64,000 nt of DNA from Gammaproteobacteria bacterium (GTDB lineage Bacteria; Pseudomonadota; Gammaproteobacteria; Pseudomonadales; Pseudohongiellaceae): positions 1 to 64,000 of the forward strand of contig JAPPOG010000068.1 in assembly GCA_028818225.1 (NCBI GenBank). The letters run 5' to 3'. Under the pieces are notes generated by a model. It did no database searches, was not told the DNA's origin, and saw only the letters and a list, made by a program, of their open reading frames with translations. Of this stretch, positions 29,409 to 38,445 are shown in pieces (position 1 is the first letter of the stretch; the number at the start of each line of letters is the position of its first letter). A program made the translations under genes and the position numbers.

Positions 29409-29780
29409 TGACTTAGCTCCGTTTTTTGTTGTAGTAATACGTTCTTCGATGCTGCTGAGGAACGCGGTTCTCTAGGTAAAGAATGGCATGAAAAGTTGCG
29501 AGCTTTTCACGCGCATATAGCCACTGTCGAGCGTATTATTTCTGAGGTGGAAAAGCAACAGGATTGGGGGTAGGTGCTGCTCTGAATGGCACGTGTTTCG
29601 GGGGTTTCAGCGGATTGGGTTGGAAAAATTACATACTGTTACAAGTTGCTCGCAGCTGAAGGACTATTCCTTGTCAGCAGTGCGCATCCATCCTGGATTC
29701 ATTCACTCCGGCTTGAGCCGATTTCAGCGTCTCCCTCCTGCGTTTAGTGCGCGCTCTCAGGTACAAGCGTCGCAGACATA

Positions 29781-29811
29781 AAAAAAGCCAGGTTAAAAAC
29801 CTGGCTTTTTT
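29781..29811. terminator. Bidirectional rho-independent terminator
   Basis: AAAAAAGCCAGGTT-AAAA-ACCTGGCTTTTTT hairpin; the minus-strand gene ends just to its right at 29827. Confidence 0.9.
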
Positions 29812-29826
29812 GTTACAGCAATGTAA

Positions 29827-31413
29827 TTAGCTGTTCTTGCCGTTTCCTTTTCCTTCAGACTTACCGTTATTGCTTTTACCAATGTCAGTCTGGGCGGCTG
29901 CACTTTGCAGGGCATCCTTTTGCTCTTCGGTTAAGTCACCCGCGTCAACCAGGCCTTCAAGGAATTGAGCAACACAGCTTACGTACTGGCCATGGTTGCG
30001 CGCACCGTCAGCACAACTGGCAATTGCGGCAGCGATCTCGCCATCAAGGTTATCGCCAATGCCATTGCCGTTATCGTCGGCCCACTCGTCGGGATTGTCC
30101 GGGAAGGCATCGCTATTGTCGCCAACGCCATCGCCGTCGGAATCCGTGGTTTCATCAGGATCTTCCGGGAAGGCATCGTCCTCATTGGCTACACCGTCCC
30201 CATCGATATCGGGATCGCAGGCATCGCCAATGCCGTCACCGTCAAGGTCGGCCTGGTCAGGATTGACTGTTACAGGACAGTTGTCAGCGCTATCCTCTAC
30301 ACCGTCCCCATCGATATCGGGATCGCAGGCATCGCCAATGCTGTCACCATCGAGATCTGCCTGGTCAGGATTGGCTATAGCAGGACAATTGTCAGCGATG
30401 TCCTCCACCCCATCGCCATCAGAATCGGGGTCGATAACCGTCACATTGACGAAATCCGGGTCGCTCAATTCACCATTGGATTGGCGCCCGACGATTAAAG
30501 AAAAAGTCAGTACGCCGCCGATATTCGGTGAAGTAAAAGTTGGCATTGCACTCGTAGGATCATCCAGCGTTACTAAAGGTCCGCCTACTTGCGCCCAGAT
30601 AAAGTTGATTTCATCCAGTGGAGAACTGGCACTACCGTCAAGCTGGACCGGCGTATTGACATCAACTTCCTGGTCCGGACCTGCTACAGCAGCAAGTACA
30701 GTAGCATCCACTGGTGCGCCGGAAGGAATATTGCCTTCGGGCGTCAGGCGATATTCATTGCCCATGGTGAGGTCGAGGTCGGGAAGATCAGTGAGACAGA
30801 GGTTGCCAGCACCAGCGGATAAGCCTCCACCAGCTGCTTTCCGGCTTAGAATGTTTCCGAAATCAACGGAATCGATGATTATTGTCCAGTTGTCGCCACT
30901 TAGGCCTGATACAGCAATGCCATCCGTGTTTTGGTTGTTATATCTGTAGTTCCCAACAAATGCATTTGAACCTGATGGAGTTTCTGTTGCTTCGCCTGGG
31001 TCATCCGATACCACCACGAGAGGGTTACTGGTACTGTCCAATATCCGGAAATTTAGCTTGGCGGTATTGGCGCCTCCGTTCATATTTTCGATGTTGAAGA
31101 CAAAGCCAAAAGTCAGATCGGAACCAGGTGGTGCAGGTGGTGTTATATTTTCATGTACCCAGATATTCGACTTCCTGACACCCAGATCCACACAAAGTGC
31201 GTGGGAGGAGGCAGACCAGAAATCATAATGTGACGCGCCACTTTCAGCACTCTGAATCGCTTCGATAGTGCCCACCAAAATCCAATTAAGAGGATTGGTG
31301 GTGTCATAGACGTCAATCCTGGTCTGCGCGCTGAGGCTTGAGCTAAGCAATAGGACTAATAGAAGAGCAAACGGCTTGGCAGTACTTGCGACTATTCTTC
31401 GAACAAGTTGCAT
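29827..31413 (-). CDS. Secreted thrombospondin type-3 repeat / PKD-like calcium-binding protein
   Basis: Repeated [42 protein letters not shown]; signal peptide from ATG 31413 (GGAG 7 nt upstream). Confidence 0.87.
   Translation of the reverse strand: MQLVRRIVASTAKPFALLLVLLLSSSLSAQTRIDVYDTTNPLNWILVGTIEAIQSAESGASHYDFWSASSHALCVDLGVRKSNIWVHENITPPAPPGSDLTFGFVFNIENMNGGANTAKLNFRILDSTSNPLVVVSDDPGEATETPSGSNAFVGNYRYNNQNTDGIAVSGLSGDNWTIIIDSVDFGNILSRKAAGGGLSAGAGNLCLTDLPDLDLTMGNEYRLTPEGNIPSGAPVDATVLAAVAGPDQEVDVNTPVQLDGSASSPLDEINFIWAQVGGPLVTLDDPTSAMPTFTSPNIGGVLTFSLIVGRQSNGELSDPDFVNVTVIDPDSDGDGVEDIADNCPAIANPDQADLDGDSIGDACDPDIDGDGVEDSADNCPVTVNPDQADLDGDGIGDACDPDIDGDGVANEDDAFPEDPDETTDSDGDGVGDNSDAFPDNPDEWADDNGNGIGDNLDGEIAAAIASCADGARNHGQYVSCVAQFLEGLVDAGDLTEEQKDALQSAAAQTDIGKSNNGKSEGKGNGKNS
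30191..30406. repeat. In-frame 108-nt duplication encoding TSP3 repeats
   Basis: ACACCGTCCCCATCGATATCGGGATCGCAGGCATCGCCAATGC at 30191 and again at 30299 (offset 108 nt = 36 codons). Confidence 0.85.
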
Positions 31414-31679
31414 GAGCATTCTCCAATGAAGTTCGTCATAATTCGTTATTATTGGGCGTGAAAACATTTTTCAGCCGTCTTTTATTATGGAAAAGATTGC
31501 ATCAGAAAAAATCATCCGAAAGGATGATTAAGCTCAACAATTGCCCCTTAAATTGCACTTTATCGCGCATTACTGGACAGGATTGGTCTGGCTTCAGGGC
31601 AGTGCGGTGAAATGACAGGCAAACGCCAGTAAGCAAACTGCAGTTTGGATCGCCGTTGGAAAACCAGCTGACTCTGGAT

Positions 31680-32081
31680 TTAAAAGGGATTGATGGCGTG
31701 GGTTACCACGCCCAATACGGTTACCTGGTCGTGTCCATTAACTGACACTGGACGATGATACGTGTTCGCAGTGCGCAATACCTGGGCCCGTGTATCAAGA
31801 ATCTTGCGGCTCAGTTCGCCATCGATAGCGGCGATGACGATGTCGTCATGTTTGGGTGGTCGGTCGCGACTGGCAACCAGAATGGCCTGATCCATAATGC
31901 CCGCATTCACCATGGATTTGCCGCACACCTTAACGAAAAAAGTGGAGGGTCTTTGCGTTTCAAGGTAGCGCTCCAGATCCACTGTTACGTTGGCATAGCT
32001 GTCTGTGGGGCAGCTCAGGCCAGAGTGGGGCTGTGGCGTGAAAAACGGCAACAGGTGTGAAGACGGTGTATCCTTACTCAT
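31680..32081 (-). CDS. umuD: UmuD-like S24 autoprotease (translesion polymerase V subunit)
   Basis: HSGLSCPTDSY cleavage-like region (Ser-Gly in place of Cys-Gly), FFVKVCGKSMVNAGI nucleophile Ser, ELSRKIL Lys; LexA box upstream. Confidence 0.88.
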   Translation of the reverse strand: MSKDTPSSHLLPFFTPQPHSGLSCPTDSYANVTVDLERYLETQRPSTFFVKVCGKSMVNAGIMDQAILVASRDRPPKHDDIVIAAIDGELSRKILDTRAQVLRTANTYHRPVSVNGHDQVTVLGVVTHAINPF

Positions 32082-32100
32082 ACTGTATAAACATACAGTA
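32081..32100. promoter_or_regulatory. LexA (SOS) box
   Basis: TACTGTATAAACATACAGTA, 18 of 20 positions identical to TACTGTATATATATACAGTA. Confidence 0.9.
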
Positions 32101-32138
32101 TGAGATTAAGCAGGGCAAGCGTAAAAAACTGCTGGTTT

Positions 32139-32179
32139 GGGTAAGTTGAAGCAGCTAGCTTACCCGGTTCAACTTACCC
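32139..32179. repeat. 12-bp perfect inverted repeat followed by T run
   Basis: GGGTAAGTTGAA (32139-32150) / TTCAACTTACCC (32168-32179) then TTTTT. Confidence 0.8.
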
Positions 32180-32202
32180 TTTTTGATGACCCTCGATCGA
32201 AG

Positions 32203-34362
32203 CTAATCAACGATGGTCATTTCTTCCAGCAGGTTGCTGGCATTGTCCATGTACTCCATTACCCACAACATGTAACGGGAGTCGACAGCGATGGCGCGGT
32301 TCTTGGACTGATCGAAATCCCAGTCGCCGATGATGCTTTCGTAAACACCGTCGAATAACAAGCCGACTAACTGTGCCTTGCTGTTCATGGCCGCGGTGCC
32401 GGAGTTGCCGCCGGTGATGTCCAGGTCAGCCAGAAAGTTAACCGGCACCGAACCGATTGAATCAAGTTCGTAAGCGCCGTATTGCCCTGCGCGAATTAAA
32501 TCCAGCTGTTTCTGCGGTGCATTGAAGGGATCCAGACCGGTGTCCTTGCCGAGAATGCCTTCCAAGGTAGTAAAAGGCAGGTTAACTAGGCCGTCACGTG
32601 GTTCGTTGCCCTGCACCTTACCGAAAGTTACGCGCAGTGAACTGTTGGCATCGGCGTAAATGGGTTGGCCCAGGCTGCGGTTGTAAGCAATGACCGCTTC
32701 CATGTATTGCGGGCGGGACTGTTGAAACTGGCCGCTTAATTCTTTGCCGGCCAGCTCCAGTGCCATACGCTCAGCGTGTGAAGCGACGGCGTACTGGATG
32801 AAAGGGTCATCGCTGGCCTGAAACTCTTCCACGGAACTTTCGATCCAGGCTAATCGGGTTGCTTCGTCGGCGAGAGCCGAACGGGAGTAACTGTCGTCGA
32901 TGATGCCATTCACCTGGCTTTGATTAAACGTCGTACCAATCTGGTAGAAGGCGTCCAGTGACTGGGAACGATGCTGCTCTGGTAAATCCGCATAGTGTCC
33001 TAGCATGTAACTCAGAATGGCCTTGTCCACGGTTTCATCGTAACGACGACTGATGGATTGCATGGACTGGGTAAAGCGGCGCATGTCTCTTTCCTGGTAA
33101 CCCGGTTCGCGCTCGGCATCGGGCTTCTGTCTTTCGATGGCAAGACGATAAAGACGCTGGGCGGTGGTTGGCAGGGTGGCATAACTCATGTAACTACTGA
33201 CCAGGTTCCGTTCCCGTGATTCCTGGTTTTCTTCGATTAAGGCATCGAGTTGCAGTACGGAGCGGGAATAACGCTCGCTGCGTTCGTCGTCGCTGTTAAT
33301 CCATGTGCTCAAATCCAATTCGAACTGGCGCTGGCGATCGATGAAATCGCTGTTCTGGTAACTCTCCACCATGGACTGGTAGTTTTTGGCGTAGTTATTG
33401 AGGCTCGCTAATGTGTTCTCGTAAGCGAGTCGCGCCTGACTGCCGGGTTCGGTGTTCTCGTTAATAATGCTGACGATGTCTTCGCGCATCTGTCGGGCAT
33501 TGGGATAGAACCAGTTAAATTGATTTTCGATTTCACTGACGGTGCGATAACGATTGGTGCTGCCGGGATAACCCACGCCCATGACGAAGTCACCGCTTTC
33601 GACGCCGCTGCGGCTAATTTCGAGAAAGCTGTCAGACTGGTAAGGCACGTTGTCTTCACTGTAATCCGCCGGCATACCATTTTGATCGACATAGGCGCGG
33701 TAAAATCCAAAGTCGCCGGTGTGGCGTGGCCATTGCCAGTTGTCAATATCACCACCGTATTTACCGATGCTGGTGGCTGGCACGTAGACCAGGCGCACGT
33801 CGCGAATTTCGAGCCGCTTGATCAGAAAATATTCCAATCCCTGGTGGAAAGAAGAAACGCCACAGCGATGCATGCCAGTAGATTCGCAGTCGGCGATGAT
33901 GGCTTTGCGATTGTTTTCAATGGTCTGGTAACGAGCAATGCCAGACATGTCATCAGTCACGCCTGCCCTGGCTCTATCTGTGACATCTGTCACCTCTTCG
34001 GTAACGTAGACTCTTGAGCCGGGTGCGGCACGAACTTCATCTTCCATGTTGCGGGCAAGAAAGCCGTCAACCAGTAAATTGTTATCCGGTGAACTGTTGT
34101 ATTGAATTGAGCCATACACGCAGTGATGGTTGGTAACAACCAATCCACTTGGTGAAACAAATGACGCGCTGCAGCCGCCGAGGCTGACTACCGCGTTCAT
34201 GGGAAATTTATCGAGACTGGAAAGATTCTCTGGATCGATTTCCAGCCCCAGTTCCATCAGCCTGTCATTCAGGGCAGGTAATTGATGGGGTTGCCACATG
34301 CCTTCGTCGGCCAGGGAACTGGTTAAAAAGAGTAGAGGGAGAGTAAGTAAAAATTTACGCAT
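32203..34362 (-). CDS. S46 family peptidase (DPP7/DPP11-like)
   Basis: GMWQPHQLP, VSLGGCSASFVSPSGLVVTNHHCVYGSIQ, GDIDNWQWPRHTGDFGFYRAYVD, DITGGNSGTAAMNSKAQLVGLLFDG. Confidence 0.95.
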   Translation of the reverse strand: MRKFLLTLPLLFLTSSLADEGMWQPHQLPALNDRLMELGLEIDPENLSSLDKFPMNAVVSLGGCSASFVSPSGLVVTNHHCVYGSIQYNSSPDNNLLVDGFLARNMEDEVRAAPGSRVYVTEEVTDVTDRARAGVTDDMSGIARYQTIENNRKAIIADCESTGMHRCGVSSFHQGLEYFLIKRLEIRDVRLVYVPATSIGKYGGDIDNWQWPRHTGDFGFYRAYVDQNGMPADYSEDNVPYQSDSFLEISRSGVESGDFVMGVGYPGSTNRYRTVSEIENQFNWFYPNARQMREDIVSIINENTEPGSQARLAYENTLASLNNYAKNYQSMVESYQNSDFIDRQRQFELDLSTWINSDDERSERYSRSVLQLDALIEENQESRERNLVSSYMSYATLPTTAQRLYRLAIERQKPDAEREPGYQERDMRRFTQSMQSISRRYDETVDKAILSYMLGHYADLPEQHRSQSLDAFYQIGTTFNQSQVNGIIDDSYSRSALADEATRLAWIESSVEEFQASDDPFIQYAVASHAERMALELAGKELSGQFQQSRPQYMEAVIAYNRSLGQPIYADANSSLRVTFGKVQGNEPRDGLVNLPFTTLEGILGKDTGLDPFNAPQKQLDLIRAGQYGAYELDSIGSVPVNFLADLDITGGNSGTAAMNSKAQLVGLLFDGVYESIIGDWDFDQSKNRAIAVDSRYMLWVMEYMDNASNLLEEMTIVD

Positions 34363-34416
34363 AACAGCTGCCGTTAAAATTGGAAAAATTACTGCAATAG
34401 TTTGCAGGCTGCGTAT

Positions 34417-34452
34417 TAGACCGGATTTGTCAGCAAAAATAAATCCGGTCTA
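34417..34452. repeat. 12-bp perfect inverted repeat
   Basis: TAGACCGGATTT (34417-34428) / AAATCCGGTCTA (34441-34452), 12-nt spacer. Confidence 0.8.
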
Positions 34453-34468
34453 CCGCTTAACCTGACTC

Positions 34469-35713
34469 TTATTGTCTTGTAAACAGGACGTTATAGGGAC
34501 CAATACCGCCGCGGTCTACTACCAGCTGCTGGTAGTTGGCCTGGGGTCCGCTGGCCCGGACGTATTCGTCAGTGCCGAAAGAGGATTTCACATCGGCGCG
34601 GAAACGATTGTGCAAGTACTGGCTTAGCTCGATAGCGGTGAGTTCGCCATTTTGATCGATGTCGGCATAGCGCTCGGTCAGGGCTTCTTCGAAGAAGACC
34701 GAAAGGTAGCCGCCGGCCTGAAATTTCAGGGCCACCTGGGAAAGTACATCTTCCTCGGAAGAAAACAGTCCCATGCGGCCGGGCACGGACACGATGTCTT
34801 TGGAGAAGCCACCGGAGAAACAGGCGTCCATCACCAGTAACACCTTGCCTACATCGATTTGATCCAGCATGACAGCAAGTTCGTCATCCAGCAGGTCGTA
34901 ATCATATAGCACCATGGTTTCATCGAAACCATCGGGATCGCGACTGTCTGGTCCGGCGGGTCGTTCGATACGACCACCGTGACCGGAATAGAAGATCACC
35001 AGGGTATCGTCCTCATCGGCAGAGCCGGCAATCTGGTTGAGTGCGTTTCTGAAATTGTCGATGGTGGCGTCGGAATTAAGCAGGGTGAAGGCATTGTTCG
35101 GGTTAATGCCGGCCCCTTCGATCAAGGCATCACGGGCTCGCTCGGCATCCTGATCCGTGAGGGGCAGGTCGCTGTCTTCCCCTGCATAGTCGGCGATACC
35201 AGCGAATACCCCATAAATTTGTCCTTCGCCTGCAACCAGGCTGGTGCTGATCGAGCCGCTGCTGCCGCTGCGCAGGTCTAGGCGATAACTGCCTACTTCC
35301 GCCTCACCGTAAGAAGTGGCAATAACGCAGTAGCGGCCAGACTCAGGCAGGGTAATTTCAATCAGGGATTGACTGATGCTGCCATTGTGATCGTCGTTAT
35401 CAATGAGTTCGCCTGATGGCGTGGCAAGGGTCAGATAGGTATCGATATCACTGGATATCATGTCGACCGTAACAGTTTCTCCGGCTGTGCCCTGGAAAAC
35501 ATAGCTGTCCTGGTATTGACCGTTATCTGACAGGGAGTCGCCCGCTTGTAATGAACCATTGACACTGCCGCCAAATTCCAGACTTGCCACATCGCGACTG
35601 CCCATTTGAATCCGATCGCGAGAGATATCGATATTCAGATTGTAGTTTCCGGTTTCAGCGCTGCCATAAGAAGTGACATAGACTTCATACACACCAAGTT
35701 CCGATATTTCCAT
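34469..35713 (-). CDS. Caspase family (C14) peptidase with PPC domains; C-terminal part of a frameshifted gene
   Basis: IYGVFAGIADYAG, LVIFYSGHGGR (His), LLVMDACFSGG (Cys); DSYVFQGTAGETVTVDM...DTYLTL PPC domain. Confidence 0.88.
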   Translation of the reverse strand: MEISELGVYEVYVTSYGSAETGNYNLNIDISRDRIQMGSRDVASLEFGGSVNGSLQAGDSLSDNGQYQDSYVFQGTAGETVTVDMISSDIDTYLTLATPSGELIDNDDHNGSISQSLIEITLPESGRYCVIATSYGEAEVGSYRLDLRSGSSGSISTSLVAGEGQIYGVFAGIADYAGEDSDLPLTDQDAERARDALIEGAGINPNNAFTLLNSDATIDNFRNALNQIAGSADEDDTLVIFYSGHGGRIERPAGPDSRDPDGFDETMVLYDYDLLDDELAVMLDQIDVGKVLLVMDACFSGGFSKDIVSVPGRMGLFSSEEDVLSQVALKFQAGGYLSVFFEEALTERYADIDQNGELTAIELSQYLHNRFRADVKSSFGTDEYVRASGPQANYQQLVVDRGGIGPYNVLFTRQ

Positions 35714-37203
35714 AACAATCTGACTATGGTTAGTGCTATCGGCGTCATCGTTTTCGGATTTTCGCCGGCGGGACTTTGTACAATCAGGTAAGTATCGAAA
35801 TCATCGGAGCGCAAATCCAGGGTGACACGCTGGCCTGGTGCTCCTTCAAAGACATAACTGTCATAGTACTCACCATCGGCAAATTCATTGTCGCCGGAAG
35901 TCAGTGAGCCCGAGTATTCGAGAATACTGGTACCTGGCGCGGCTGTGATAGTGCCGATATCCAAAGTGTAGCCACCGGTCTCTCCCGCGCTGTAACTTGA
36001 AACGAGTACTTCATAGACGCCGGATTCGAGAGAGTCGATGGTGAGTAGTGAACGATCAAAACTGTTCTCGTAATCATCGTTGACCAATTCACCACCGGCA
36101 GGGGTCCGCACAGTCAGGTAAGTATCGAAATTACCTGACCGTAAATCGACCACCGCTGTGCCACCCGCCACGCCATTAAAGCGATAACGATCAACATACG
36201 AATTATCATCCGAAGTCTCGTCACCAGCTGCCAGGCTTCCCCGGATGACATTTCCTGCGGTTTGATCTTCTGCATCCACGATTAGTTGGATCGATCCTGC
36301 TTGGTAGAGCGCGATGCAATCGCTGGCATCATGATAGAGATCGCTTTCTACCAGGGATGAAGCCATGCCATCGCCTGTAAAGCGTGGGTCATCACACTCA
36401 CCGTCGTTTGCCCAGGTGCTGGTGTCATCACCAAAATCAATACCGTCAATGAAGCCACCAATTAATCGAATAGAACCAGACTCATAAAGTTCCAGGCAAT
36501 CGCTGGCGTCTCTTCTGCTGTCATCGGCACTGGTTGGCATGGCCATGCCATTCCCCTCGAAACGGGGATCATCGCACTCGCCATCGTTCGCCCAGATGCT
36601 GGAGTTATCGCCAAAATCGATACCATCCACCACGGCAATACTTTCGATTGAGGAATCCCCCAGACTCAGACTGGCCCACTCATCCTCGCCGTATTCAGTG
36701 ATTGCCAATACGGTTGCATTGCTGACAGCGTTTTCCCGGTAGGTGCCGACCCAGATGTTGTAATTACCACTGAGGGGCGTGTTGAACAAAATACCGGGAT
36801 TGGCATCGGTCAGGGAGTCTGCATCATCGTTACAGTGCCAGTTACCCCTGGGATCATTGACTACCAGGGTAGTGTCTATATCGGAATTAACAAAGATGCC
36901 AAGCACCGCCGAATCAGCGCTGTAATTCAGGTCGTAGTCCGGTCGATCGCCGGCGATATAGCCAATGCAGCTGCTGCCCAGACCACTGACCTCGTCCAGG
37001 CCGCCGGGTGATACTGTAACCGTATGGGGATCCGGCAGGAAACCGGCCTCAAGATTGGCGGTGCCATAGAGGGGGTCGGCGCCAATGTCCTGAGCCAGCG
37101 CAGTCGGTGCCAGGCCCAGCAACACAAGGCTGCTGGAAAAAGCAGAAAGGAGTAAGAATTTTTGAGGCATTGGCAAAGCCTGTGGTAAGCCATAAGTAGG
37201 CAT
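35635..37203 (-). CDS. PPC-domain and DGECDDPRF-repeat secreted protein; N-terminal part of the same frameshifted caspase-like gene
   Basis: Signal peptide; PPC domains; two FGD(N/D)(S/T)SxWANDGECDDPRFxGxGMA repeats; reading frame of a PPC domain continues in the 34469-35713 ORF. Confidence 0.82.
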   Translation of the reverse strand: MPTYGLPQALPMPQKFLLLSAFSSSLVLLGLAPTALAQDIGADPLYGTANLEAGFLPDPHTVTVSPGGLDEVSGLGSSCIGYIAGDRPDYDLNYSADSAVLGIFVNSDIDTTLVVNDPRGNWHCNDDADSLTDANPGILFNTPLSGNYNIWVGTYRENAVSNATVLAITEYGEDEWASLSLGDSSIESIAVVDGIDFGDNSSIWANDGECDDPRFEGNGMAMPTSADDSRRDASDCLELYESGSIRLIGGFIDGIDFGDDTSTWANDGECDDPRFTGDGMASSLVESDLYHDASDCIALYQAGSIQLIVDAEDQTAGNVIRGSLAAGDETSDDNSYVDRYRFNGVAGGTAVVDLRSGNFDTYLTVRTPAGGELVNDDYENSFDRSLLTIDSLESGVYEVLVSSYSAGETGGYTLDIGTITAAPGTSILEYSGSLTSGDNEFADGEYYDSYVFEGAPGQRVTLDLRSDDFDTYLIVQSPAGENPKTMTPIALTIVRLLWKYRNLVCMKSMSLLMAALKPETTI

Positions 37204-37404
37204 GATATTCCCCCGTTGGTTACAGCGAGTCTTGCGTTGGATTGTCTGCAGCAAGCGATGTGAATCTTAATCCTGGTAGCTGGATTGTAGCACTGGGTAT
37301 TCTGAGTCTGAACTAACCGGCGGAGCGAATTGCTGGTAGCACTGAGGATTTTGATGCGGGATACTTGCAACTGCAGCGAATGTTTTTGTGACAATTTTTC
37401 TTCT

Positions 37405-38445
37405 ATGACCGGTTCTAGATTCAACACTTTTTTGCTCAGCCGCCCACTCAGTGTAGCGGTCACGGTCACCCTGTTTATTGTGGCACTGGTGAGTGTTGCC
37501 GTTGCACAGTCAAACCACTCTGCTGTCAGATTATTTGACATCGAGTTCGCTGCAATTTCCGAATTGAGCGGCATCGCCAAATCCCAATACGCTGATGCCT
37601 ATTGGGTACATAACGATAGCGGAGACTCTCCCCGTTTGTTTGCTATTGATTCGAATGGCAGAGTGATTATTCCTCCTTTCCTGCGTAATCAGTATCACGG
37701 TGAAGCTGTGGAAAGAGGAAAGGAGCCCTATCCAGGGATGACTATCGAATTATCGGCGAACATCGATTGGGAAGACATCACCATTGCTGATGGCAACATT
37801 TATATCGCTGACATGGGTAATAACGGCAATGCTCGCCGTGATCTTGGTATCTATGTAGTAACGGAACCGAATCCGCGCGCAATTTTTCGAGCGCGGCCGT
37901 TGCAATTTATTCCCGTCAGTTATCCCGATCAGGATTCTTACCCGCCACAACAATGGCACTTCGACAGTGAAGCAATTTTTGTCCATGACGGCGCGATTTA
38001 TGTGTTAACGAAACATCGCGGTGAAGGAATTTTTCAATTAGCCAGTGGCACCAATTTATATCGACTGACCGACTGGCAGACGGATCGCATTAATGTGCTG
38101 GAAAAAGTCGACAGTCATCCAGATGTTTTCTTTGCCACCGGCGCTGATCTTTCGCCAAACAGGGAATGGGTAGCCGTAAGCGGCTATACAGAATTGTGGC
38201 TTTTTCCAGTGCCAGATGACGGTAATGGATGGTTTTCCGGTGAAGCCCGCCGGACAGGTTTGTCGATGCTGAACAGTGGCATCATCGAAGCCATTACCTG
38301 GGTGGACGATTCGACTCTCTTGATCGGCAACGAACGAGGCGGAGTTTTTCAGGTGAGCGTGGACGACATTCCCGTTTACGATGGTCAGCCAAACTGGGAA
38401 GAGGGCATGGAACAGTTTCGTCGTATGTTCCCGGCCTACCGTTAA
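37405..38445 (+). CDS. Secreted beta-propeller-like hypothetical protein
   Basis: Signal peptide from ATG 37405; [37 protein letters not shown] pattern seen in SdiA-regulated/phytase-esterase-like propellers. Confidence 0.7.
   Translation: MTGSRFNTFLLSRPLSVAVTVTLFIVALVSVAVAQSNHSAVRLFDIEFAAISELSGIAKSQYADAYWVHNDSGDSPRLFAIDSNGRVIIPPFLRNQYHGEAVERGKEPYPGMTIELSANIDWEDITIADGNIYIADMGNNGNARRDLGIYVVTEPNPRAIFRARPLQFIPVSYPDQDSYPPQQWHFDSEAIFVHDGAIYVLTKHRGEGIFQLASGTNLYRLTDWQTDRINVLEKVDSHPDVFFATGADLSPNREWVAVSGYTELWLFPVPDDGNGWFSGEARRTGLSMLNSGIIEAITWVDDSTLLIGNERGGVFQVSVDDIPVYDGQPNWEEGMEQFRRMFPAYR

Noticed and set aside
30180-30440. Regular repeats that could suggest a CRISPR array
   Set aside because: Repeats are in-frame 36-codon units encoding TSP3 calcium-binding motifs, not repeat-spacer units.
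29996-30949. 317-aa plus-strand ORF opposite the TSP3-repeat gene
   Set aside because: Ser/Pro-rich low-complexity antisense of a clearly coding repeat gene; no independent signal.
35750-35765. Programmed -1 frameshift in the caspase-like gene
   Set aside because: No X-XXY-YYZ slippery heptamer in the zero frame and no clear downstream stem; a mutation or sequence error is simpler.
31680-37203. UmuD + S46 peptidase + caspase-like gene as an SOS-triggered death/defence module
   Set aside because: Adjacency only: the S46 and caspase-like proteins carry signal peptides, no LexA box precedes them, and inverted repeats separate the units. Not enough to claim a system.
36927-37580. 217-aa minus-strand ORF overlapping the PPC/caspase gene in another frame
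   Set aside because: Alternate frame of the signal-peptide-bearing gene and antisense to 37405-38445; composition not protein-like.
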